A DNA stretch of 64,000 nucleotides from Stichopus chloronotus (taxonomy: Eukaryota > Echinodermata > Holothuroidea > Aspidochirotida > Stichopodidae). Below, in pieces: positions 1-12,889 of this stretch. The notes beneath the pieces are model-generated. The model was not told the origin of the DNA, made no database searches, and was given only the letters and a program-made list of their open reading frames with translations. The stretch spans positions 5,598,820 through 5,662,819 of the forward strand of contig CM037843.1 of assembly GCA_021234535.1 (NCBI GenBank), given 5' to 3'. Positions within the stretch are counted from its first letter, which is position 1. Each line of letters opens with the position of its first letter. Made by a program: the position numbers and the translations under genes.

Positions 1-1145
1 GGTCCATGAACTCACTGAGCTGGTCGTCATATTAAAAGCCTTTAGTGACCATTTTTGTTCGCCTTTTCCTGTCGTTATATATGAAAACGTTTAGTCCATT
101 TGACACCAAGGTATGAAATCTATTCAAACAAATCGAACACCCTTTTATCTTTATTTACAGATTGACTTTCAATATAGATAATTACCTTGTAACTAACGGC
201 CTCGGGATGTTTGAAACAACTCGCTACACTGGAAACCGAGAGCATCCAAAAAATATTTACACATACCAGCTGGTACTATATCTCTGTGCGAGGGCGCAGG
301 TGCCCGTTGCCAGATTACTGCATGGATATACTGTGGCCCCAGAATGTACAGTTTCACGGTGTAACAGTGGTTCCTCGCCAGACAGCCACTTGCCAATCCA
401 GGCCCCATTGCTTGGGATGGGCAAAACTGGTGGTACAGTGATATGCTTGAGGGGTCTCATTATGAGTGTATGTCCCCACCGCTTTGGAATTCTATTTTCT
501 ATAATTGCATGCTCTCATATGTGGGTATACTCTTTCCTGGGAGGAACCAAATCTCAAGTGACGCCCATTATACATGCTAATTAAAATTGTGGGAAGCCTA
601 TCTAACCTGAGCGCCACCATCGGTTGGCGCGTGGCGTATCAGAAATTGTTCGAATAAAAAATATCCCCTAGATCGCCGAATATCACCTTCCCACCCTCTG
701 CACTTTTGTGGTCATGAGGAGAGGGTGGGGACGGTACAGTTTATTCCTTAACAGAGCCATATATGGCTCTGTTCCTTAATTATTCAGTGATTTGCCGGAA
801 GTAATCTTTAGTCCACATTGGGGGACCATGGCTCCCGTTGCACCCCCCCCCCCCCTTCAACCTCTCCTTCCGTGGATCCGCCAGTGCAGGCATGAACCAT
901 CATAAGGCCGACGACAGTGCTCCCTTGAATATTTTTTTTTTGTCATATGCTAATGGTAGTAGGTTAACACTCTTGCAATGAATGTATTTATAAAAAGTCG
1001 ATAGATCCTTCCTTACTGGTAGCAATATTAACAGCGCTTTCTGATTTTTTATTCCTTTCCGAAGGTAGATAAGGAGTCTATGCGATGTTGATGTCATGTG
1101 TGTGTAAGTGTGTGTGACGCTTTGCTTGTTTACACGGTATCTCAA
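1..1145. other. No supported gene
   Basis: Open frames at 162-584 overlap each other on both strands and match nothing I recognise. AATAAA at 653-658 could end an upstream transcript. A poly-C run sits at about 842-854. Confidence 0.4.
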
Positions 1146-2640
1146 GGAGGGTAACCTAAACTGGTTTCATATTTGGTGTGTGGGTTGGCCATACAGAGCA
1201 GATGGTCCCTATAGTTTTTGGTGGAGTTCAAACGTCATTTGAGGTCACCGAAGGTCTAACTGTGAAAACCTTGTTTACAAAGTATCTCAAGATGGGTAAC
1301 CGTGACTAATCTCATGCTTAGTATGTGGGTTGGCCATACTGAGTAGATGGTCTCTATTGTTTTTGGTGGAGTTCAAAGGTAATTGAGGTCACCAGAGGTC
1401 AAACTGTGAAAACCCTGTTTACGCGATATCTCAAGAAGGGTAAATGATCCCTATTGTTTTTGGTGGAGGTGGAAGGTCATTTGGGATCAGAAGGGGACGA
1501 AATACGTCAGAATCAGAAAGGAATCCCTATAATGAAATCATCGAAACCACAATGCATTTGTGCGTTTTAGTTTTTGGTTTCGATGATAATAGTGTGCTTT
1601 GCAATCATGCAATTGTCTGTGTGTGTACATGCGACGCCTACCTTGTAAACACGATATCTCATATTGAGAACGTGGACCTTACTGTTTTTGGTGGAGGTCA
1701 AACGTCATTTGGGGTGAAATTGTGAAAACCTTGTAAACACGATGTATCAAGAAAGAAAGAACAATTCTCATATTCAGTACGTAGGTGTACCATATTGAGT
1801 ACACGGTCCTTGTCGTTTTTGGTGGGGGTCAAAGGTCGTTTAAGGTCAACAGAGGTCAAATTATGAAAATCTTGTAAACAAAATATCAGGACAAATCTCG
1901 TATTTGGTATGTCAGTGTGCCATATTGAGTACAAGACCCCTGTCGTTTTGGGCCGAGGTCAAAGGTCATTGGAGTCAACAGGGGTCATCAAGTAGTGAAA
2001 ACGTTATAAAACACAGTATGTCTTAAAGGGACGCTTGGGTAGATATAATATTTATTATGTAGATATGTAGATGTACCACATTGAACATAACTACTTGGTT
2101 GTTTTTGATGATGGTTAAAGATCATTCGGGGTCAACAGCTTTGAAATTGTGAAAACCTTGTAAACACAATCTCTGAAGATGGGAAACCTGGACAAACTTT
2201 ATGTTCGTTATGCAAGTATACCATACTGAGTACAAGAACCTCTCTGTTTTTGGTGGAGGCCACTGGTTATTTGGGGTCCACAGGAGTCAGATTGTGAAAA
2301 CATTGTGAACGTGATATATCAATAAGGGAAGCTTGGACAGGTCTCATATTGTTATGTAGGTGTATTGGTCTGCCATATTTAGTACCAAAAGCCATTGTAT
2401 TTGATGAGGCCATTTTGGAAAACAATTGTAAAGTTATGAAAATCATATATTCACTTGGAATGTCAGGACAGGAATCTTGGCCATACCTCTCTCTCTTTAG
2501 TACTCACACACACTTAGAGATTGGTCATGATACCTGTAAGTCATCATGTTAGGTCAGCTAATGTCATTGTGTATACAGTAGTTGTTGTATCTTAACCGGT
2601 GACGTGATAAATTACTGTATTAAAATAATCAAGCTTCTGA
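1146..2640 (+). repeat. Array A1: diverged tandem repeats with AGGTCA half-sites
   Basis: Eight recognisable units with the anchor TTTTTGGTGG followed by variants of AGGTCAAAGGTCATTT, then TGTGAAAACCTTGTAAACAC and ATCTCAAGAAGGGAAGC. Anchors lie near 1215, 1360, 1457, 1686, 1817, 1943, 2100 and 2248, mostly 125-160 bp apart. A perfect DR1-type site AGGTCAAAGGTCA lies at 1956-1968. After the last unit (about 2500-2640) comes a distinct module that recurs after array A3. Confidence 0.75.
1956..1968 (+). promoter_or_regulatory. DR1-type nuclear-receptor motif inside array A1
   Basis: AGGTCAAAGGTCA is an exact direct repeat of AGGTCA with 1-bp spacing, the sequence bound by RXR/HNF4/COUP-type receptors in animals. 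Binding here is not shown and the repeat context argues for caution. Confidence 0.3.
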
Positions 2641-4457
2641 CACATTTTCATCGTATGAAATATGTCAGATTCATGAACAATATTCATCATGAAATAATCG
2701 AAATCACAATGCATCTGTGCGATCTGGTTTCAACCTGGTGGGCCACATCATCCATGCAATCATGTATCGTAGTGGAAGCTCATATAGTCATATAGGCCTA
2801 CACTTTCATGACCACACAAAAACGGATTTGTTTAAATTTTACTTTGGCTGTACGCACACAATCAAATTGTATTAACTGTATAAGTTAAATCACATGTGGT
2901 GATACATCCGGCTACGATGTATGTAGTGTGTAGATCATGCCTCCATCTAGTAGAACCGTTTTACATTTACTTAGGGATTCCTACCATCTGCCATACCCCC
3001 CCTCCCCTAGTGCACTTGCCGTCAGTCAAGTTTTAAAAAGCTGAGGCAAGGACCTCAAAGACTGCCGCCTGACCCCAATACAAAATGTTCCAGAAATAAT
3101 GCGACATGCTCAGTGTTGGACCAATGGCTAACACTGGGTTCTCTCCTCTGGTGCTATGTATGGAATCTCTGTTGAGTACGGTACATTATCTGCACATGAA
3201 CACATTACCGGATAGTGTTTACACCGCTGGTGTTGTGTCATTAACAGTTGTGCAGGTTTATATAGGATGAGTTCACGTCCCGATCAGGACGAGCCTTCAC
3301 GACGAGTATTACGCAATCAGGAACTTCCCCTTGTTAGGTAGCCTGGGCCTAGATCATATCATACAAAAAATTGTTCAGTTAGCCACTGTCTGGTGAAATT
3401 GATCCCCATTTTTGTGATCTGTCAATCCTGTTTTGTCTACGCCTTTCATTGTTTTACAAACCTGTCGCCGTTAATTGGAGGAAGGCAACATTATACAAAA
3501 TAAATATACATGAGACTAGTTCAGTGTACTTTTACGTAACCGCACGCGTCAGAATGAATTGTTTAAATATAGGATGGACGACTACGGGTCTCCACTTGTT
3601 TTTCACGTGTTAACATTAATGTTTCAGGAAGATTCATTACGGGATCCAAGGTGTCTGGGGGGGGGGGGGGATCGGATACCATGGACCCACCCAAAGGAGG
3701 GAAAAAAAATCTTAGAGAAAAATTAACTTCAGTTGTACATTTTCGTTGCACATAATCGCACCTGAAGCAATCAGTCGTAGAAAATTTCCAAAGGGGAGTG
3801 GTCCCCTCTTTAAGACCCCTCCCAGATATCCCTGTTGGCCACCACATGTTTGGCTCGTCCCAAAGAAAGGACTTAGAGCCGCGAGCGGGCATATTGTGAT
3901 GTGGCACTATCTCTGACTGTGAATAACAAATGGGAGTAACTACATACTGATACATAGCCTACTTGGTAATATTTTATGTTTGGTCGTAGCATAGCCAATG
4001 TGCTTTGTTGCGTGCTTTCAAACTGAATAGAACCTTATGCGGTCTTTTTAACCGAACTAAACCGTTATGGCTGACTCGCTCTCTCGAAAGGAATGCTCTA
4101 GAATCGGGGATATCTTGTTGTTGTCATTGGTTCTCAGGTGACTTGTGCACACGGGGAATCACCAGACACAAGTCATGCGCCTGCGTACATACAAATGCAT
4201 CGTCATCAGAGTAAAATGAAGAAAGATGCTACAACTATTCGTTTGATCTCTCTCTTGAGTTTCTGAACTAGTTGCTTCAGAGAGACGTGGTGAAGTTACA
4301 GCCAAACATCCACAGGCGATGCATCAGCAAACCTTATTTGAAACTTTCGTCATATGCTCTCTCATTCGTTCCCAGGTATCGGTCATGACGTAACTATCCT
4401 GTGTAGGGAGGAGCAATAGCCCCTACTCCTCCCACACCATAGTCCATTGATGTAGAT
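2641..4457. other. Non-coding, no supported gene
   Basis: A diverged ATGAAATAATCGAAATCACAATGCAT motif (about 2687) repeats the end module of family A. A poly-G run lies near 3657-3670. Nothing else recognised. Confidence 0.4.
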
Positions 4458-4793
4458 CAGTGATTATCAATCTGGGGTTCGCGGACTCCAAAGGAGGGGG
4501 GGGGGGGTCCGTGAAGCTTATTTGGGGGTCGTCAAAGGGCAAAGGAGTCCATGGGGATCCGTGGAAAAAGTAGGGGTCCGAAAAATAGGCATACAGTGGT
4601 AAAATAGTTGTGCGACAATTTCTCCTTTTTAATTCACTTTAATTTTTTTAATAATAAAAATGTAAGACTATCCGTTTCCCAAAGTGCGTAAGTTGTAACT
4701 CAATCAAAACATTTTCTTTACCCCGACAGGAGTCCCTCAAAAAATATGTAACGTCCTAAGGGGTCTGGGGGTGACAAAAGGTTGAGAACCCAG
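4458..4793. mobile_element. hAT-like miniature element
   Basis: The left end CAGTGATTATCAATCTGGGG and the right end, whose complement reads CTGGGTTCTCAACC, resemble the CAGTGGTTCTCAACC termini of hAT elements. GATGTAGAT flanks both ends (4449-4457 and 4794-4802), covering the 8-bp duplication expected of hAT. About 336 bp, no coding capacity; contains a G run. Confidence 0.65.
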
Positions 4794-5046
4794 GATGTAG
4801 ATTATCACTGTGTAAAGGTCAAATGGGAGTGGATGTGAAGGACCAATCAACATGCCACAATGCTTTGAGCAGTTGATACACTCCAACTGAAAGAGCTTCA
4901 CCCCCCCCCCCCCTCCACACACACACACACACCTCAAAAGAATTTAAGAGTTGGGTTGAGCCTTGTCTGTTATTTTCTTCTTGTTTTGATGAATTGGACT
5001 GAGCATTAGATACCATGCTTTTGCAAAACAATAGTCACTGGGCACA

Positions 5047-5202
5047 TCCCTCCTCCCTTCCCTCCTCCCTTCCCTCCTCCCTTCCCTCCTCCCTTCCCTC
5101 CTCCCTTCCCTCCTCCCTTCCCTCCTCCCTTCCCTCCTCCCTTCCCTCCTCCCTTCCCTCCTCCCTTCCCTCCTCCCTTCCCTCCTCCCTTCCCTCCTCC
5201 CT
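5047..5202. repeat. 12-bp polypyrimidine satellite, 13 perfect units
   Basis: TCCCTCCTCCCT repeated 13 times without interruption, then a degenerate C-rich tail to about 5213. The strand asymmetry makes it a candidate triplex (H-DNA) sequence. Long Arg-Arg-Glu-Gly or Leu-Pro-Ser-Ser reading frames across it are artefacts. Confidence 0.95.
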
Positions 5203-5950
5203 CCCCTCCCCCACTCAAGATTCACTCCAACGATACTTTTTGCACAGTCCCTCAGTCGGTTGGAGACATACTGTACAAGTGTACATTGGTTTAAAGATAA
5301 TTTGGATTACACACTATTGGAATGTTTACGTGTATAGTCTGCTTGCATTGTCTTGTAGATGTGGATCATTATCATTCAAGACCCTGTACGAAATTGTCCA
5401 ATTGACAAATCCACAATATTTTCAAAAAGTTTGAGAACAAAACTTACCGCAACTGGCTACGCGGTCTGGAATTTACCTGACATAGATCTCGAACTTGCTG
5501 AACCGAAACATATCCCAAAGACGAAAATAATCTGTGTGACACGTAGTTCAACGATAAAGGCATTTTATCGGACATATTCAAAATTCCTTGCATATTTCTG
5601 GTGACACCTTGACTTTCCTAGCAAATACCCGTATGTATGTTTTACTGTTCCCTTAATTGGTAGTGGGTGCCCTAACCTTGACCCGGTGGCCTTTATTCTC
5701 TCATAATCCTATCAAATTTATTAAATAACGAAAACACTGCTTATCTCCACCCAAACGTTTCTCGAGCAACTAGCAGGTGGTTCCCGTGCCTTCTTACATT
5801 GGCATCTTATATATAGCGCCTATTGTTTCAGTGCGAAGTGCCTTGTGATACAGTCAAATATTATTGCATCATGAATACTGAGCAATATACATGTGGCAAT
5901 ATTGTGAATGCATGTTATTCCCCCCGCTCCCTTGCCAATGACTTTGAATA

Positions 5951-6083
5951 AAGTTCAGTAATTTAAGTATAGCATTTAGTTACAGATCGAGGACAAACAA
6001 ATAAATGTTTTCAATAAGTTCAGTACTTTAAATATAGCATTTAGTTACAGATAGAGGACAAACACATAAATGTTTTCAATATT
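5951..6083. repeat. 65-bp tandem duplication
   Basis: Two adjacent copies starting at 5951 and 6016, differing at a few positions; each includes TATAGCATTTAGTTACAGAT. Confidence 0.85.
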
Positions 6084-7499
6084 GGCAAAAAATTAAGCAC
6101 GAAATGAAAGTTGTTTGTGATTGTCTAATGTTAGCAAGCTATCTCATACTTCCGGTATGTCCAATCTCGTGTGCTTCCATCCCCGTCAGTACTGATTCAA
6201 GGATAAGATCGAAAAGTCATGCTGTATCGTTCAGATTTTAGAATTAAGCGATCACTTAAATTTCTATGACTTGTACTGCAATTTTCTAAAAGTGAGAAGA
6301 GCCAGGGAGATGTTATATGCAAATAAAACCTCCCTTCAGGGTAAAACTATCGGAGGTTGACGTATCCTAATACAGTCCTTATTACTTTGGACTATTCCTT
6401 GACTCTTTCCCAGGGGTCATTTTTTAATATTGTCCGGGGGAACTCTACGTCACATTTTAGAAGCTAAATGTAGGCCTAATAAAGAAAAAAAGCAGTACTT
6501 TGAGAAGCAAACTAATTTCTATGCCCATGCTCCCCCCCCCCCCACCCTCTTTCCTCAGTTTTAGATTCTTCAAGATATGTTAAAGCACTAGCTACAATCC
6601 TCGACAAAAATGATGGTACACACAAATGTAGCACTATTGAAGTAGATTTTCCAAATCGCCCCCCCCCCCCATCCCGGTCAATGTTGTCCCAACCAAAAGA
6701 TATTCCAAACTGAAACTATTTCAATATTGAATGGGGGGTGGTATCCCATGTATTTCTGTCGATGATTGTTGGTATTTTCGTGTATAATTACTGTCGTACA
6801 CTTTCCACACATTTTTCAACATTAGTTTCCCCTTAATTCCAAGATCCACTACTGACCTTTGAGGAATCGCCATGTGTTCACATCACACATATCAAGTATA
6901 CAAAGTTTATATTACATAGTGGTGCTATTCTACATACTTAGTTTAATAGTGTAATAATGAATAGTTTTCAAAATCTATGAAACATCTTTATCCAATCACA
7001 TCTTTATTCAATCTATCAATTTCAAAACAGTCTCTTAAGTGTCCGACTGCGCTGTGCAACATGTCCTTTTCTTTTTCGTTTTAGCCTGTATACTAAGTAG
7101 CAATGATTAGACATCCCTTTCATATTTTTGTATTTCATTCTTTACTTTCTAGAGTATAACTTTCCTTTCGTTGGATCTGCTTATTCTTGCAATCCATAAA
7201 CTGATCTTGTTTGGACCGTTTTTCTTGTAATAATAGAGAAGGGTCGTGCCTATACTTTAGCTTACGGGTTTTTCAGACCTCCACTCTTAACATGTAATTC
7301 ACCGATTCTGTTTCTGTGCTACCGTGGAAACATAAACAATTTAGGCAACGATCCAAGCAAGAATGCACCAATGGTACCCAGAAGCAATTGCATCTTGTTC
7401 ACTGTTGTCATCTCGTTGCCTTTTGGAAGATGATTAGTAACTTTTGTTACTATGAATCTACTATGTATCCCACATTGCCGACCACGTTTCTGACGTAAC

Positions 7500-7830
7500 C
7501 GGACAACGTCCCCCCCCGGACAATTCCCACCTGGATGATTCCCCCCGGACAATGCCCCCTTGGATGGACATATTTTCCCTGAGAATTTCCAACCCGGAGA
7601 ATTCCCAACCAGGAGAAATCCCCCTCGGACAACCCCCCCCCCCCTGCCAATTTCTTCATGGAAAGGAAAGGGTTAGGGTTATGTTGAAGGCGGGTGGGAA
7701 TTTTCCGAGGGGAAATTGTCCTAGTTGGTAGGAATTTTCAAAATGGGGATTGTGCAAGGGGAAGTGGTCTGGGTGGGAGTTTTCCGATGGAAATTACCCC
7801 ATGGGCCAATTGTGGGGGGGGGGGAGTTTT
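7500..7830. repeat. C/G-rich minisatellite in inverted halves
   Basis: 7500-7645 has variants of CGGACAATTCCCCC; 7690-7830 has the reverse-complement style (GGGAATTTTCCGAGGGG, AAATTGTCC). The two arms could fold back. No recognised element. Confidence 0.6.
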
Positions 7831-9324
7831 TCGGAAACCGTTTTTATACCGTACTTTGATGAGGTACCGCATTCTCCAGTTACAAATTAATATGTGCCCC
7901 TGAATAGGTTATGTGTCAAGTAATACAAGAATACCAACACAGACGTCAATAGACAGTTCTGCCAATGATGGCTAAACTGTAAATGCAACGTGACATGCCT
8001 CTGATGTTGTGATGTCATCTTTGAATAGAAATTTCGTACAAGAACATTTGAAGATCTATTAGTCCGGACACAGAAGTGAGGGCGTCTCCCATAAACGTAT
8101 CTCCGCGAGCCATCTGTACCTACAGGTATTTATTTTGGTCTGCTGTTCTATGTTAAATTTGTGAAGACAGTTTGGACATAGGGCATACTGACAGGTCCAT
8201 GTGCGTACGTCAACATTATTGATAAACCATCTACTTCACTCTTTGTGCTCACTTGGGTATGAAATGACCGCAACAGTTTCTCTTAATTGTGTCCGGATAG
8301 AATGTAAAACTAATAAAACGTGCATATGGTAGGTAAATAACCTCCCTAGTTCGATTTGTGGTTATTCCGCCAATGCAAAAAACAAAAGCCATGTTATTGA
8401 GGGAGCGGCATTGCAGACTATCCTCCCTCCACATGATTGTTTTCACTGCCTTTGTATATATGGAAGCCTTTCAATTAAAAGAATGCGGTACTACAGAAAC
8501 CTCTCATGTTAATGGGGAGTTTTAGCAACTTATTTTTGTGCGGTGCACCACACAGGTGTCAATTCGCGGTAACGCTGCACGTACGAGGACCAAATTTGGT
8601 CAAGTCGGTAGATCCAACTCATCCTTACCTACTGTTGATCTAGACGTAATTAGGGACCACTAATTTGTGAATGGGCGTCAAACTTCTTCGTATCATGTGT
8701 GCACGGTGTTTCCAACCCATGCCACCCTAGTGACGGCTCTTGATTTATTAATATTTACATTCCACCTACCCGGGTGAACCTGGAAAAAAAATTCTTCCTC
8801 AATAGTTGAAAGTAAGTTCACCTCTTCAAACGCGGTCTACAAAGACCACTATGACGTCACTGAATCTACGAAGGCAGGGTCTAATAAACATAACGCACTT
8901 TACACTTTCTAAACGTGGGAGTGTGTCTGTATATAGAATCAATTAAATAATTGAGTCTATAGCTCTTTTTACCGTGTCGTGACATGACATGTTGAGTCTG
9001 ATACTATATAGTACGAACCTGTCACTTTCTTTAACAGTGGCACAAATTTTCACGTTCGGTAGACGATTCTTGAAGTCGCTCGTTGCCAAGTGATCACTTT
9101 ATTCAACGTCGAATAGTGCAGTTTCAGCAGACCTATTTGATTTTTAGGGAAGGGGTAAGGGGAAGTTTTAGCCCTCTGCTCAGGACCCATCTTCACCTCG
9201 GGATGCCCTTTTTCTTTCTCTCTTTGTTCATAGATTGTCGCTTTCTCTCTGCAAGTTAGTACGTTTCATTACATGCGGGAGAGAAAGAAAATAGGTATTA
9301 CAGCGACTCGTCACTAGGAAAATA

Positions 9325-9716
9325 TTTCTCTCTTCATTGGTGAAAACCATACCTCAATTAAAAGCTTGGAAATCACACATTTTTAAAGAAATGTCTATTT
9401 CAAAATAGTAGTAAACTACTTGAATATCCTTTGTATTTCTTTACAATGTTGATCACATGTCTCTGGAGATGTGATCTTAATTTCTACAATATTTTAAGTT
9501 ACGGTAAATCTACAATCTATCCAATGAACGTTTGCACAAGTGTCAAATTTCCAGATTAAATATAGGCTTCAATTTTCAGAAATAATATGCCGCTGTTGCA
9601 TGGCATTTTTGTAACCTCAAGTCTTTCTTCCAACTGCAATATCTTGAGTTAGGAACAAGATTTTGGGATGGGGGTTAAAATGCGTCAGTGAAATTTTTGC
9701 TCTTTCGTTCAAGAAC
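9325..9716 (+). repeat. Dispersed repeat B, copy 1
   Basis: Collinear with 49107-49612: shared blocks include ATTGGTGAAAACCAT, ATATCCTTTG.ATTTCTTTA, CAATATTTT, AGGCTTCAATTTT and TATCTTGAGTTA. No termini or coding sequence recognised. Confidence 0.65.
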
Positions 9717-11499
9717 CCCCTTTTCTCGCAATACCACTATCAGCCAACTATCATCTGCTTGTGGGAACTTTACTCCTGAGTGATGAAGAAAAACATTTTT
9801 AGTTTGCACGTGTATGGGATTGGTTAGTCCCCACCCCCCCCCCTCCTCCACATACACATGCACACATCCACTATTCTTGACACCTATAGTCGGTACTCCC
9901 TATTTGCATAGCGTCCCGGAATGCAGTGGTAGCATACACATATATAGTCACCAGAGAATATCGTGCATGTATAGGGGAATGTTCAAACTCCTCGAAACTT
10001 TCAAATGGGTCTCTCGAATCGGCCGTTGCCCGGACAAGACCTACGCGTGATGACGTAAGCTGACAGTGAAAGTATGGATATCACTGAGAATCCAATCACC
10101 CGATATAATTGAACGAATTAAAAAAAAAATGAAGATTTTGCCAAAAAACTTAACCCTTTATTTGTCGGAACCGGTACGTTATTGTAAACCCAGTCTGCTT
10201 CCCCCGTGCTGGTCGATCCACCGAGAGGCAAATCGAATCACAGTCATGATACCCTAGCAATTTCAAATTTTTGCAATGCGTAAATAGCACATGTTATGAT
10301 TCGAAATAATAATGATAATAATAATTGCGTAGGTGTTCCGCGGTGGAGATGAATATCGTAAGATGACTTATATTTCAGTATTCATACGTCATTGTTATTG
10401 TTTTCCACCCCGTGGGAACGAAGTCCATCTGTGAAACAGAAATGTTAAAGTGTACTTTTAAAGGGTTTTAGGTTAAACGGAAGTTAATATATATAACAAA
10501 ATTGAAAATTCTGTTATTGCCGGTTAAGAACTTTTGGCATGAACAATGAAAATTTTATTTGATACTTTTCAAGTAAGTGTCTGGTTATAGTGTCATGTGG
10601 TGTCATTCCGGAAGTTAGGAGAAAAAAAGACCTGTCGAAAATATGATTGAAAAAGGTGCAATAAATCTATCACAAGTATGGCGCTATGCGCTTGCTACTT
10701 AAATGTTTTTTTCCTTACTTTGACTCATTGCAACTTATTGTATGTGGTACACATATGCCGTCACGTTCTTTAAGATCAGTGAACTAGAGATTTATTGATC
10801 ATAAACTAACCTGCGAAAACTCTGTCTCTACACCTGGTCTTTTGATACTTCCATATATCTCATATTTGTTAGAAGTTACAGTTTACGTATTGTCGTTTCA
10901 AAATTAGTTCTGCAAATGAGCCTTTTCAAAACAACTCTCTGGAATTCATTACTCCGTGCAGAGGAACTTAATCGCCATGCACTGAAAGGTTGATTTCAAA
11001 GCCATTTAAATGCTTCACTTCTTGTTCACGAGGTTATATTTATCTCCTTCCGCAAGAAAATGAGAAGCAAATAAAATACCTTTGCCAAGAATATAGTCAC
11101 CCTATGCGAAGGCGTTCTGCGAAAGTTCGTCAAAGCGGAGTATGCAGACTTTTAAGTCGATCTTTGCATGAACTTACTGCGGCCTAGAAAAGATTTATCA
11201 GTTGGTACTGAGAAAGAAAGTCATGTACAGATTCAACAGACCTATACATGTGTTGTTGTGGCGTTTCGCCTCCCTGACTTGGTCATGTTTCAATACCACA
11301 CCAGTAATACGCAAGGCGTGATTCTCGCCTGCGTAAGTCGGCGTTATGATGGTGTCGTAATGATTGGTGTCGTAATGATTTCTCGTATATTGCGATGTTA
11401 CACAATTTCTCGAAAGGGTTGAGGGAGGAGTTGAATTGCTGCTGATAGGCGAGTCAAGATGCAAGATTGTCCATACTCTGTCCATACTCCATACTGTTG

Positions 11500-11800
11500 G
11501 TAGTCCATAGTGAATAGATCATCCCTGTTAATTTTCATGGTCGTTTTGACGTCACCAGAGCTTAAAATATGAAAAACTGTCAAGAGAGATATCCTAGCAA
11601 CCGAATGTTGCTGGAACTTCAAACTCTTATCATTGGTAGCTCCCGGCGAGAAGACGATGTCTACCATTTTTATGGAGGTCAAGGTCGTATGAGGTCAATA
11701 GAGGATATAGGTTTAAAACCTTGTAAACACGGTATCTCAAGAAGGGAAAGATGCTTAACTTCGAAGTTGGTGTGTTGGTAGCCCATAGTGAGTAGATGTC
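11500..11800 (+). repeat. Related AGGTCA repeat, subfamily copy 1
   Basis: Shares with 16440-16700 the order GACGTCACCAGAGCTTAAA, ATATGAAAA, GAGATATC, TATGGAGGTCAAGGTCG and GAGGTCAATAG, then returns to family A wording (CTTGTAAACACGGTATCTCA). Confidence 0.6.
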
Positions 11801-12089
11801 CCTATACATCTTCATTTGGTAACACCAAGCCCATCAGTGTCGCAGAATGTGGTTGTCATCCTTGCACTTTGTTTTTCATTTTGATGTGGTCCCTTCCCTT
11901 CTCCACTGATTGCTTATGTTTTAGTGATTTTTGTGCGTTTGAAAATATGACATATTGGCAAGGAATCACAAGGTCTTTTGACTTTCTGGTTGTTTACACC
12001 GTCTTAGGGCTTACGTTAGACTAACTGATAAAGTTAAGTATCGTGCTATAAGAGGTAGCCTTGCAGACTCCCGTGTTTGCTAACTTTTT

Positions 12090-12321
12090 TTTTTGTCGGA
12101 TGGTGTCCGTGCACCGATTGGATAGACACACCAGTGTCGGCTTCTCCCCCTCCCCCGAAAAATCGACGCTGGAGGGCCGTAAACCCCTCCCCACCCGTCA
12201 CGCTGCCACATAGACACACGCGCAGTCGGGCAGACAGAAGGAATTCCCGCGGTTCCTATCGTGTGTCTGTTCTTTGAAGAACTGACAACAGCGAAGAAGA
12301 TTGAAGTCCTTCATTGTCTGA
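12090..12321 (+). other. CpG-rich patch, possible promoter or leader exon
   Basis: This stretch is much richer in CG dinucleotides than its surroundings and ends at CTGAG|gtagtt, a usable splice donor at 12322. It lies 3 kb upstream of the first coding exon found. No convincing start codon or TATA motif; the role is inference. Confidence 0.25.
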
Positions 12322-12889
12322 GGTAGTTACATGTTTTGAAAGCATAACCTTCAAAATGGGAGATAATAACAGGTAATGTGAATATAAAGTGTAAGAATAA
12401 CAGAACCAGAAAAACATCAAAAGATATGACGTAGTGGGAGCTTCACCTTTTAAAATAACACAAACTTTTGTTGGAGTTACTGAGACAAACACGCAACATA
12501 TACACAGTGGGATTTCACTCGCCTTTATTCATGGTAGTCTGTCAGGTGGACGAGTGGGTGCATACAGATAGTTATAATTGCTAAGGTACCGTAGCCAACG
12601 TATTTCCTAAGGTATGCCGATGTTTATTTTTCAAACACATTGTACGAAAGTACATCATTTAATGCTCTGATATATTCAAATTACAGGGCCCTTATCATTT
12701 TTTTCAAGGAGGATATGTAGGCAGTTGTGACATGGGATGCGCCGATGCATTTTACATGTTCTTTCAAGTCGGGTATCAAAGAATCTCCTCAACAGATTTA
12801 TGGTAGACAATGCTCTAACAATGGCAAATTTAGTCCGAAAGTAGAGACCAACAAAAATTGGGGTTTCGATGATAATCGTAACCTTTGTA

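Larger units (their letters stand above)
6084..11499. other. Non-coding apart from the repeats listed
   Basis: Several poly-C runs (about 6532, 6660, 9833). Short overlapping frames lack domains, cysteine patterns or consistent splice sites. Confidence 0.4.

Noticed and set aside
162..584. 140-codon frame with scattered cysteines, considered as a VWC exon
   Set aside because: Cysteine order does not fit VWC, phases fail, and three other frames overlap it.
4944..5434. Long Arg-Arg-Glu-Gly, Gly-Gly-Lys and Leu-Pro-Ser-Ser reading frames
   Set aside because: Produced entirely by the 12-bp satellite; low complexity, no splice or start context.
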